64,000 bases of DNA from Phoronis australis (Eukaryota > Phoronida > Phoronidae), in assembly GCA_002633005.1 (NCBI GenBank), contig NMRA01000013.1:826374-890373 (forward strand), given 5' to 3'. The translations under genes were made by a program, and so were the position numbers. Of the stretch, positions 13,131-25,600 are shown piece by piece. Under the pieces are notes generated by a model that was not told where the DNA came from, made no database searches, and saw nothing but the letters and a program-made list of their open reading frames with translations. The first letter of the stretch is position 1, and every line of letters starts with the position of its first letter.

Positions 13131-13538
13131 ATTATTGTCAACTTCTACATAACCATTAGTATCAATCACCAGAATGTCTTTTGAAAGTAACTTGAAGACA
13201 CAGATACATTGTGTGACTAGCCAAACTCACACGATGATTTGCTGAATAACTTCATGGTGTTACGCAATACGTTAAAATCTATACATCAGTAGAGACACGT
13301 GTACTCAATCTACAAGCTATTGACTTAGTGGTGACCACACAGGACTCAACAAAGCACCAGATATTCAGCAACCTTACACAAACGTCAGTAGACGGCGACA
13401 TAAGGCTATGTACCAAAGTTCAAAAAGAGGAATAAAAAATAACCCGACAAGTATTTCATTCATTTTGAAGGAATGGCGAATTTGTTGTCTTCAACGAAAA
13501 AGAGGACGTTCCCTCTTATTAATTGGGTTAATAACCTG

Positions 13539-13637
13539 TCAGTCCACGGTGGCCGTCAACTCTGACAGGGCTGGATAGAAAGCCAGAAGTAGGGCAAACA
13601 TCAGCGCCACCAATGGGACCATGGAGCAGATGGTTAT
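13539..13637 (-). CDS. SLMAP: SLMAP exon 44: tail anchor and stop
   Basis: [20 protein letters not shown] then [12 protein letters not shown] and TGA at 13539-13541. A single hydrophobic segment of about 20 residues followed by a short polar end is the tail-anchor layout of vertebrate SLMAP (MPMLAALVAVTAIVLY). The acceptor is GCATTTCAG. Confidence 0.92.
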   Translation of the reverse strand: MTICSMVPLVALMFALLLAFYPALSELTATVD

Positions 13638-16600
13638 CTGAAATGCAAACAACAGACACGTTCAAACAAGAAGAGACACATTGGGAATTAAAGAGGAACA
13701 AAATATCCAGAACTCTATACTTAGTTGTTTGTCAATTGCGTCAATATTTAACTGTCTCTGAATGATTACAGCATATTGGACAACGAATCAACATTATTGC
13801 AAACAACTGAACACTGTCAGTTTCAATTAAAATGTCCATTTTTGAAATCTATAAAGGTGGAAATGCTTAATACTTGATTAGCACTAACTGAGAGACATCA
13901 CATGATTGTACACACTTCATTAGGTCACCAGTTTAAAATCTTACAAAGAAATACCCACAAGCATTTCAATATTTTTCCACTTACTCAGCAACAAAATATT
14001 GTTTTTACTGTTCAAAATACGAAAAATAAATACCAACCGAAACAATTTCTACTCCTTTGTTCCAAGAAATGCTCTTAGTGAATCAAGTTACGGACCAACA
14101 CAAGGTCATACCACTAAACTACCACAAACACACTCATTCCCCAAACGAAGATCACGTGACTGTCCCAAGTCCACCCACCGTCCGACTCCTATCCGCCAGC
14201 ACTGTATACTCCATGCCCATCTCGTCCAGGTCAGACTTAAGCAGCGTTATCTCCTCCTTACATTCGGCACATTTCTCTCGCCACGTCGTGATATCTTGGT
14301 TGGCGGTTTGCAGCTGTCAAAAATCAGTAAAAATTAATAATTAGTATATACACTAACCTTATATTCTGCAATGCATTCACCGATGATTTTCACTAGTTCG
14401 TTAAAGCTGATTTAGTCATGTACTTTATTTGTAGTACACGGCAATATCTTACCAAGACTTGTGAGAAAGTGGTTATGTCACGCTCATAGTAACTACTCCA
14501 TATTGGAGATGAATAATATGGCGGTGGTCTACTCCCTTGCACTAGCATGCTTTTCAAACACACAAAATTCAAAAACTTAATTTATTACAATCTAAAGCTC
14601 ATGCCACGGCATCTGAAAACCATACGTTATATTACATTCACAACATGCATTCTAAAACAGAGTTCAACTGCTGATTCTCCAGTTACAAATTTGACCTATC
14701 GTAATTTCCCCCACAAAGAAGTGGCAGAATCTTCTAGACTACCCCTCTGCCCAGTAAGGTGACGTCGCAGTTTATGTCCCTAATAGCGACCAGGCCTTCA
14801 TCAATAAGCTATGTTCAAAACAACAGCATTACAGCAGCACGTACATGCACATTCAGGCTTACACCCCCGTAAGCAACGCTACCCGGCTGTAAATAAGTGT
14901 AAACTTTGGCAGCACAATGTGGCTCTAATTTTACAAAACAGTACCTGTGGCAATGGCAATGGTTAGTGAAGTAAGACACTGCGCAACATGCTTTATGAAA
15001 TGGATCAACTGGCATAAACCGACAATTCTGTATTCTCAACAATCACTCTTGCAATTTTTTTATTTTTACAAATTATATTCAACATGCTGAGATGACCTTT
15101 TGCTTTCGGAACCCATGGAGTGTCTGGATTAAATGGGACAGTTGAATGGAACTTATTTGCATATGATTCTTTTTCATCCAGGACTGTTATAGTTGCCGGA
15201 GTAAAAAACAGCCAGCGTCCCTTTTAATTTTCCAACCTGCTGCTTGGTAATATCAGCTTCTTTCTGAGCGTCCGTCAAGTTGAGCCGCCACGCCTCTTCT
15301 TGACTCTCCAGCCTCTCTTTCAGTGCCTCCAGCTCATTGTACGACTCCTGCAGCCGACTGTAGTCAGAGGTCAACTGTGCATTCTCCTTCCGTGTCCTAC
15401 AATTGACATACAGCTAAGTGCATAACATACAGCACAGTGCATAACACACAGTACAGTGCATAACATACAGCACAGTGCATAACATACAGCACAGTGCATA
15501 ACATACAGCACATAGCATAACATAAACCTTGAGGTAATTGGCCAAACTTTTTTCCATGGAATTTTTTTCAAAAACGTAACCCAACGATTATATTGTGACT
15601 TTTGACCAACCCTGACCAGCTCTTTTAATACATTATTCAACACGCATCAATATGTAAGTAGCCGGGGACACCTTCACGAGACTGTAACCATGGAGGCAAA
15701 TTTTCAACTTTTTTGGCAGTTTTGAACATTAATTTATCTTTTACACAAAGGTCAATTCACACTAAAGTTAACTCGATTATTTTATAACCCACTGACTAGA
15801 GAAGCGAGTCTCAGATTTTTAATTTACCTTAAAACAACAGAGTCTTTCAATGTTGTACAAAAAGAAATTTGATTGCTCATATCTATGTAGTTTGATGGAA
15901 TATCGGGGCATTCCAATACAGGATAGATTAATGTTTCAAAATATCAAAGAAATTCTTTTTAAGAACACTCATTAAGGTTCGTGACTACTCACGTTTTCAT
16001 ATCAGCTTCCAAGTTTTGTATTCGTCTCCTGAGTCCAGCACATTCATTCTTTAATGCTACGAACTCGGCTGAAAAATGGAATGCGACAAAACTGAATGCT
16101 ATGCAAAACTCAACAGCCGTGCTAAGTACATGATCAATCAACTCTTTAGAGACATTTTTTCACGTGGCATTACATGCACGAGTGACCTCTTTTGGTTCCC
16201 AAGTAGTCTCTAGCGATTGGGAACCATCGTTACCAGAACTACAGCAAAAATTCTTCAATTTTGGACACAATTACTAAAATAACCACGAGATTTTCTACAT
16301 CGTAACAAATGCTGAAAAATTTACCATATCTTGTTCAGTGAAGCTACACAGTATACACACCATGCTCAAAACAATAGTTCTTTTCGTTCAAAATTTTGAT
16401 GAAATAAAAACTCACTTAATATATGCCGTATCATGCCCCAAAATGAAGAATTTGCACCGTAATGTCCATGAACAAGCAAAATTAGTACATACATCACAAG
16501 GAAAGGCCACATACGCTAAAGGGACAAACCGATTGCCAGCTATCCAAACACATCTTACATATTTATGAACACGGCTCACAGACATGGTAATTTAGTTCAA

Positions 16601-19600
16601 CGACTCACACACTTGTGCAGCACATACAAAACAAAGCTTATACACCCAAAAAGCATTGTTCAATGACTACCATCCCCTCACAAACAAGTGAGTAAGCAGG
16701 GAAGAGTCTATAAGTTGGGTTTGTGAGTGGACTTCATTTCGTGAGCCAAGTATTATGAGTGCCGGCACTAGCTTGAGTCAGTGAACTCAGTTTATAGGTC
16801 TATCAGCCGAGTTCATAGTTAAGGAACCATTTTCACTAGTGCATGAGCTGTGTTGTTTGGGTAGTCTGGATCAGACAACATTCAATTTTTATTAAGTAAA
16901 TCGGGGATCACAAATATTTAAAATAATTTCTCTTCACATTTTTAGTTGCGCAAAACAGTAAATAGCAAAAACCACAAATAACAAAAATCGCAACAAAATT
17001 AGCATCAAAAACAACAGAACAAGCTGGAAAAGAAAGACAATTTTTGTCATTTAACTCCATTCCAATAGGAGGCTTACAGTCAGTCTTTAATAGTTTATTG
17101 CGAGTCCACTCGTGGGCACAGACCTCCTGTGAGAGAATGCCTGCAAGAAACAGATACTTTACACTGTTAAGATACAAAAAGAAATAGATACTTTGCAATG
17201 TTAAGATATATACAGTAATATCAGACATTTTGCAATGTTAAGCACATAAAGAAATATCAGATACTTTACAATGTTAATACTTTGCATAGAGACAAGGACT
17301 TCAATGTAATAACAGAAATATATAAATGCCAGCAACTGACAACGACAATGGAATATGTAAAACATCTGAATGAACAAAGTAGTACAGATAAGATATAATT
17401 TCTCCGACAATGATAAATTAACATTATGCACAGGTTAAATATAACACCATCCAATAACCATTTAACGTATCTATAACAAAATATTACTTTAAACACAAGC
17501 CAACAAAATCCTGAAGCAAGTAATAATAATAAAAACCAACAGCACATGACACATTACGCTCAATTTCATCCAACTTATTGTTGAGGTTTCCACAGTGACA
17601 TCGCTCATCCTCGAGCTCAGCCGTTACCGAAACGAGCTGTTCTTTTGTTTGTTCGATACAACTGCTCTTTTGTTGAATTTCTTTGAGTGCTTGATCCAGT
17701 TCCAACTGTACATTATGGAGGGCAGCTGAAATGCCAATGGAAAATGGAAAAAAGTCAAGACATCTTTAATTCCCATGAAAGTAATTCCTTAAGACCAACA
17801 ACAACACTAACTTCTAATTCTGAGATAACAGTGAATTATTTCTTGAAGGCAATCATGTAGAATCATAGCAATTAGCGTCCCATTTTATAAAAGGTCATAG
17901 ATAAGATCTTATCCTACATTTTTTCCAACACAAAGTTTATGAAGATAATCGGTGAGTGACAACATGGTTTATGTTAGACTTTACCTTTGTTCTAATTTTG
18001 TTGTAGTTCAAAGAGCATAGTGAGATAGTATTCTTGTTCCAGCTTAACACAAATGATGCATTGATACACTACAACAATACACCAGAGAGTGAACAGTTTG
18101 TTTGCCCCTAAATATGATTGAACACCAATGTCTATCCAAACACTTACACTCCTGGTGGATAGACAAGAAACAAACCAGGTGTGAATTGGCATGCAGTGTA
18201 TCTCTTAAAAGTTGGCGAATGCTTGTTTTCTTTTTAGGGCTGTTCCAGCAAAATCTGTATGGGAGGGGGGGGAAGGCACTTTTATTTCGTACCCACCGCC
18301 CATATTTTTCATTTATTTCTCCAACCCATGACCCATAATTTTTTAATTATTTTTAATAGGTTAAAATATAAAATCCAACACTTGCAAACAAATTGCCTCC
18401 AGGAGGACCTGTTGAGAACTTAAATGATTGACAGACAAGAACTAGTTGTCTTGTCCAATATTGTCAAAAACTAAAGTAGCCTGTGAGCAATACTTTTGGC
18501 AGCCACCAGGTGTCTCTGTTCACCATGTGTCTAAAATTTCAATGAACATTTTTTCAATTATAAGGATCTATGAATCTCAAACTGTCTCCACGAACTCTTT
18601 TATACTTCTATCTCAAGTGAATATTGGAACTTGTTTAGCTTACTCCTCATACTTTTTATTTAAAAATCATCAATTTTCTTATATGTGTTAAAACCAGTTT
18701 TGTGTTGCATAACTTCAATTCAATAGGACTGCAGACAAACAGTTGACTCAAATCAAGTTGCCCATGACTTGTTTAATGGCTTAGTGAACATATAGCACTC
18801 TGTTCACTGGCAATATGGGCTCTTTTTTTATTGGGATCAACATTAACAGGTCAAAAAATACCATCTATTTTTAATGCATCACTTCTTACAGGAACGACCA
18901 CCCATAATTTGAGTTTTTTTCTGAAGACCACCACCCATGAATTTTTATTTCTGCTGCCGTCCCCCCCCTCCCACACGGATTTTACTGGAACAGCCCTTAC
19001 ACTTTTTCATTGGCTTTGGTTTGGAATTGAAACTTGACAAGACAGAAGAGAGCACCGTTTCCATGTAAAACATACACAAAATTCAGTTTAATTGGAATTT
19101 TATCTGTGTCATATTCGCCAAACTCGGGTCCAACAACCTAAATAAATTTCACAACTCCCTCCTGCATTGCTCAGTACGTTCAATAAGCAATCTGCTGACA
19201 TTGGGTTAAGTACTGTACATTGTGTCTGTGCCAGCTTGGCTAGGGTCGACTGCAGCTCCATCTTTCTTTCCTCCAGAGAGTTCTCAGTCAGTAATAAACT
19301 CTTAGCTGTGGTAGAGTGACTATCTCCTTCGGCCTCAAGATCCACTGCAAATAACACAACATAACCTGACAATACATTACAACACCGCCTAATTTTTACT
19401 GGAAACACTAACCAAGCAAAAGGGTACCCAACCATATTCAAGCTTGGTCAATGTTTTTCAATTATTTTATAACCTACCTCATTCAAGTTTGCACACTAAG
19501 CTCAAATGATCTTGCAAATTTTTCCAATTCGAACGGAGACGTCACTTCTCCAGCATAGAGGATATCACTCAGAAATGTCAGTGAACGATATGTTCAATCG

Positions 19601-22600
19601 GGAATAAGAAACTTATGATATCAATATTCAAGTTTTATACAACATACCGGTTTCAATCTTTACGTGCTACGAAAAAAAATGAGATATACAAAACATAAGA
19701 ATTAAACTTTGATATCTTTGAAGGAATTTCTTTAAGAATCAAAATTTCCTTCTAAACTGGTGAGTATTAAAATCCTAGAATATTAAAACCGTGCTTAATA
19801 TCAAGGCCAAAACTCGTTCTTACGTTCCAATTGGTTAATTTGTCTGAGCAAGGCATCGTTCTTACGTTCCAATTGGTTAATTTGTCTGAGCAAGGCATCG
19901 TTCTTACGTTCCAATTGGTTAATTTGTCTGAGCAAGGCATCGTTCTTACGTTCCAATTGGTTAATTTGTCTGAGCAAGGCATCGTTCTTACGTTCCAATT
20001 GGTTAATTTGTCTGAGCAAGGCATCGTTCTTACGTTCCAATTGGTTAATTTGTCTGAGCAAGGCATCGTTCTTACGTTCCAATTGGTTAATTTGTCTGAG
20101 CAAGGCATCGTTCTTACGTTCCAATTGGTTAATTTGTCTGAGCAAGGCATCGTTCTTACGTTCCAATTGGTTAATTTGTCTGAGCAAGGCATCGTTCTTA
20201 CGTTCCAATTGGTTAATTTGTCTGAGCAAGGCATCGTTCTTACGTTCCAATTGGTTAATTTGTCTGAGCAAGGCATCGTTCTTACGTTCCAATTGGTTAA
20301 TTTGTCTGAGCAAGGCATCGTTCTTACGTTCCAATTGGTTAATTTGTCTGAGCAAGGCATCGTTCTTACGTTCCAATTGGTTAATTTGTCTGAGNGTCTC
20401 ATTCACTGCTGCTGATTCTGCTCTAGCGTTGGACAGACACTCTTTAGTTTCACTATGAGCAGACTTCTCAACTTCCAGTCGTTCTGCAGTAAGAGAACAA
20501 ACACGATCACTACTAATGGCGTCAGGTCAAATGATCACTGACAACCACGGTTGTTATATGCAAAAAACTGAAAGGCAAACATGACCAAAACCAGAGGCTG
20601 CACAATGACAACAAAATAGCATTTGACCATCATGACACCTTATTTTGCAACAGCAAAAATGACTGAAAATTACTATTATGATGCCAAAACTCTAATTACC
20701 GAAAGGCTTAAGCCAACCTATAAACTTTCCAGTTAATTTCCCATAATTCTCGGTCATGAGGGAGGCCACTTTAGTTATGAATTCGACTTTCGCCTAGCAG
20801 TCATGACTGGGAATTCCAAGTAATCTTGTCTTTCAACTTTAAGCATACAATGTACAATAAACCATTTGTTTGATCTCCTAATGGACTCGACAGTTTTCCA
20901 ATTTCCAGACTTCCTACTTATTAACCAAAAGTTCAAGAAAAATTATTACTGTTCTGGAATGCCATCTATTGTATAATTAGCTATTGAGATACCTCTGATC
21001 TGTCACAAGCACACCTGGAGTTTGTTTATAAAAAGTGACTGAAGACTTCAATACTAATTTGTTCTTACACTCCCACTTCCCAGGTACAGATTACAGAATA
21101 AAGATATAGCAACGTAATTATTAGTACCATCAGTCTAGAAATAATGTGTAGAAATCATCTTAGTAACTAGTCATTATGAATATACTCTACGAGACTACAT
21201 TAAGAGAGATTCTATTATTTTTCAGAAATAGTTGTGTGGAGCGTAAGATCAAATTTCTTACTCAAGTCTCAAGTCACCTTTCATAGAACAGATCATAGAA
21301 CAGCAGAAGGAATGGAAACTGTAGTCCAGATTACATTCACTTGTTTATCATTTGTGACTGTTAAAGTTTCATGTACCGCAATTTCACAAAAACACCATTA
21401 AAAACACTGCCACTAACTATGAAAAATCCCAGACACAATTTTAAAGCATTTTTATCAAAGTTTTGATACAGAAAACTTGGTGAATGCTGTTGTAAGGACT
21501 TGACAGTGGCTAGAAACTTAGATATTTCAAGTAAAAGACATCATTTTAATTAGGGGTACACGTAACCTTAATGACATATGAGGGATTTCACTATCTAATG
21601 ATGCAACAGATGGCATTAGAGACCTGTCAGACAACTGTCAAACATCTTACTTTCAAACAGAGACAGTTTTGTAACCGCTATTTCATGATCCTCGGTGGCT
21701 CTCTCCACTTCCTTGGTAGACAACTCCAGTCGTTCCTTAGTCCTGGCATGGCAGGTTTGTTCTTCAGATAAAAGGGCTGAAAGTGGAACGCAAACTGAAC
21801 AGAGAAACTTGACTCAAGATTGAACAGAGTATAATCTAAGTTGATAGATAAATCTGAATTTTGATGACAGAAAATGGCGCAAACACTTAGCAGAAACAAA
21901 ATTTATTTGAAAATTCTGTTTGCACACATATTAAGTTGATGCCCTTGTCCCAGGAAATGCCATTTCACAGTATTTTTCTAGTTACAGAGGCTATCATTTT
22001 ACATTATCATATTCATTCAATCTAATTGTAAATCTAATCCAGCTAGAATGAACCAGTTTCAAGGGGTACTTCAAGAGAATTACATCCTCAAAATATACAG
22101 TAACTAAACTGTGGATGGTTAACTTCAATCACAACAACCAACAGACGTGCTAATCTCTATCAACCAGGGCTTGGAATGACCAATGGCGAAAAACGCAGAA
22201 ATTTTTACGGCCCGTAACATGCGTGCAACCAGCCTTGAAAAAGTCGGTGTGGACCTTTTGCCGACCAAAATCAAGGACTAAAAAAAAAGAAAAAGAAAAG
22301 AAAAAAAAACGGTACCACCTCCGGAAGCGTGCGTCTGCCTGTCTTAGCTCGTCTGCCACTCCCACCTCCAAACATTTTTTGGCTACAGAGTCGTAGTATT
22401 TGTCACCGCGGTTTACAGTCACACGAGCCGCCATGCCGCCATTGAGGAAATCCACCATGCTATCCCAGATGCCCCGGCAATGTTGACAATTTACGTTCCT
22501 CCGAAACATTAAGAGCAACTTCCGCTTTTCGAGGTGAAAGTCGGCGGCAACGCGGCGGTAAGAAAGACATTTGCCGCGGAAATTTTGTATCAAATCCGAT

Positions 22601-25600
22601 TTTTTTTACGCGGAAATATAATAAAATACGCGGAAAGAACACTTGAAAAAAGTGGAAATCCGCGTTTCCGCGGAAAATTCCAAGCCCTGATCAACCCATC
22701 CCAGACTTTGGTTCTACTTCGATTCGCTCCTGTCAACCACTTGAAGCCCATTCCTAACAGGAATTGGGTGCACATCGAGGATCATATCATGGCCACAAAG
22801 AGTCTCACAAAATGAGAAAAACATAAAGGGGAAATTGGTACATTACAAAAATATTTAAGTGAACAGACAGGGGGAGGGGGGGAACCGGGACTCCTTTGGA
22901 TCCGCACCTGGGGGTGGCCCCCATGATGAAAATTAATGATGAATGCATTTGTGACATTTAATTCTTTAAAGCAGGAACATTACCCAGAGACTAGCAAATG
23001 ATATATGAACATAAATGGACTAATTAACACACAACCCCCCAAAACATTTAACTGACACCAATTAAAAAGATTAGCCACAGATGGGACTTAAAAATAGATA
23101 AGTTTTCCACCCCAGTCATTGACTGCATTCCATACATTGGGTAGCCATGACAATGCAAATCTGCCAAGTTCAAACTGTGCGGTGTTTACCTTTGATGAAC
23201 AACTCTCAAACTCCTTACCTTGAGCGGTAGCCAGATTAGTCATGGCCGCCACCAGTTCATCATTCAAGTCGTCAACAACAGCAGAGACATTCTTCAGTTG
23301 GATCTGAGTGTCACAGTGACTTGATGTCTCCTCTTCCAACAGAGCTGTTGATACAAACAGCCACAAGTTCAGTCAATAGGGGTACACTAACATTGAGAAA
23401 TCTAGTCTATTACACAATGGTAATGGTGATTATTTTGGGCATTTACTTACCTGCAGTTTTCCTTCAAAAATCAATATTCTGGTATAGCTGTGGACACGTT
23501 CAGCAGCAGTCATTTCACTAGTGCATGCTAGCTAGACAGGTCATGTGATCTTGTATCGCTTTCGTAAGATTTTGTGAGATCTCGCCTAACTCAATTCATA
23601 AGATACTAGACTTACTAATTAAAAGAATTATACAGCTGCGATATCTTCACACTTCTCAAATGCTTTTCAATTTGTTTCCAAGACATCAAACAGCAGCTAA
23701 AGTAGTGCTTATGCAGGACACACACTAGAGAGATTTGCTCAGCAATCCAATTCCCTAAATCCGTAACTGAGGTGTGCACAGAGTACTCCCTCGAAGTGTT
23801 GAGGAGAATAACCAATGCGCCAATACCAAATATAGGTTCACAGGCCCAACACGTGGAAAATTTATGTATATCTGCCCATGAGCCTACTTTTGGAGTATTA
23901 ATTATCATTTAACAAGGTTTGCTGGGCTTCCCAAACTGAACGGCATAATAGGAAAGTAATAGACAAGTCTACTCTGTTGCACTATTTCATAAGATCAGTA
24001 CTATGTACCTGAAAACAAATGGTTCAGTCCAACACCCCAATTTCACTAATAAGCGAGGAAGGCACATACACAAAAAATTGCAGAATCCGACAGTTGTCCT
24101 AAAGCAGAATTTTGACAAACCCACTTACTTTCCGAGTCAGACAGTTGAATGTTCAAATTATCCAATTCAGCTTTTACTCTTTCATATTCCGCTCTGACAC
24201 AGCTTAACTGGAGCTGCGAGTTGTTGTTGGCAGTTCTTTCATCTTGCAACAAAGCTGAAACAACCACAGACAAAGCTGGCAGTCAAAGACTCAACATGCA
24301 AACTTTAATCATGGGTAAAAAAGATTATCAAACACAGTGATTTTCCAAACAATTGTTGGAATATCACATTTTTAATTATAGGTAAATTCACTGCTGGTGA
24401 AAGGCAGAGACTGGAATGCTGTCTAAGGTGTTAATACGACTTCAGCATCTAGTCAGGTGTAGATGTACAAACATGCTACATTTAAACGGGCACTTGACTA
24501 TTGAGTATTTTAACGTATATTAGTGAGAAGTAGCAAAAAATCTGACAGGAACTTTTGTATTGAAAAAGTTCAAGAAAAAGGCCCAGAATGGCATTTCAAA
24601 TTATGAATGCAGTAAGCATGCAAGATACGGACAAACTGCAAATAAAAACACATAAAAGTGACAAAATTGGTAAAGGTATAAAACATTTTAAAAACACCAT
24701 ATATTTCAGGCCCAAAACCCTCTACAGTGGTGGGTAAAACCACTGTGGAAGGGATGGAGCCTAAAACGTATGGTGTTTTTTAAAGGGTTTTAATTTATAC
24801 CATTATGTAGCAGATTTATTGTATGTGCGTGTTTTTATTCTCATTTCGTCTGAAATTTGTGTATAATCTCAGTGTACTATGATTGCCAAGCAAACTATTC
24901 ACTGTAATAAACATATTTCCAAAATATGTCAACGAACAAAACTTGAAGAGTTTTAAAGGTAAACAATAATTGAAACACAAAGTTATCCAAAACCATTACT
25001 TTCCAACTCCAGAATTCTTTTCCTGGTCATGTCTAGTTGGGCTCTCACATCGTAAAGCCAAGCTATTAGAATACAAAAATCACGGCTTGTAACACATTGA
25101 TACCATTACAGATGTCTATGTTTCTCATTGTATCATTATGATACAGGCAGGGAGACTTTTGCTTTACAGTTGGCTTTTGCCCAAATCATTACCAGGACGG
25201 CAAACAAAAACAAGAAAGTAGGTTCAAATTTGAACAAAAAACAAAGTGTTGTTTGATAATGAAGATTCCCGAAAATCACACAAACTGTGTTGTTGTTTTT
25301 TTCAAAAAATCAATGATGCCCAAAGACAAAAAACACCCCGATTCTGAAAGAGAGGAGCTCATATCAACATAGTATGAATCAGATTTCCTGATATACCCTA
25401 CCAAATATTTTTCATTTAGCCTTAATAAACGCCCACCTTCAACTTAAAAGCCCACATGGAATTTTCAACAGGTTACACACATTCTATTGTACTCAGCTTC
25501 GTGCCCACCACCAAATTTTCGTGTTCTCCAATTTACGTGCCCAGGGCTTTTCAACGGACTAGTTTGGTAAACAAGCCAAACAAAACTAGACTCGTAAGTT

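Larger units (their letters stand above)
9107..13538 (-). other. SLMAP: Putative SLMAP 3' UTR and downstream region
   Basis: This region follows the SLMAP stop on the minus strand and contains no supported coding exon. Minus-strand AATAAA signals occur at 12250-12255 and 9107-9112, which would give a 3' UTR of about 1.3 or 4.4 kb. Much of 12640-13130 is a dispersed repeat shared with an SLMAP intron. The extent of the UTR is inference. Confidence 0.35.

Noticed and set aside
15371-15643. Minus-strand Cys-rich 90-codon frame (YALCCMLC repeats)
   Set aside because: It is the 19-bp minisatellite read in one frame.
19815-20394. CRISPR-like repeat array
   Set aside because: Units are contiguous without spacers, in an animal gene, and translate as coiled coil.
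19831-20415. Plus-strand open frame of 194 codons over the 42-bp array
   Set aside because: The repeat lacks stops in this frame, so any copy number stays open. The minus strand has the splice sites, flanking exon sequence and heptad pattern.
22150-22593. Minus-strand 147-codon frame as an SLMAP exon
   Set aside because: It lies within a transposon-like element, has no matching splice phase, and is not heptad-like.
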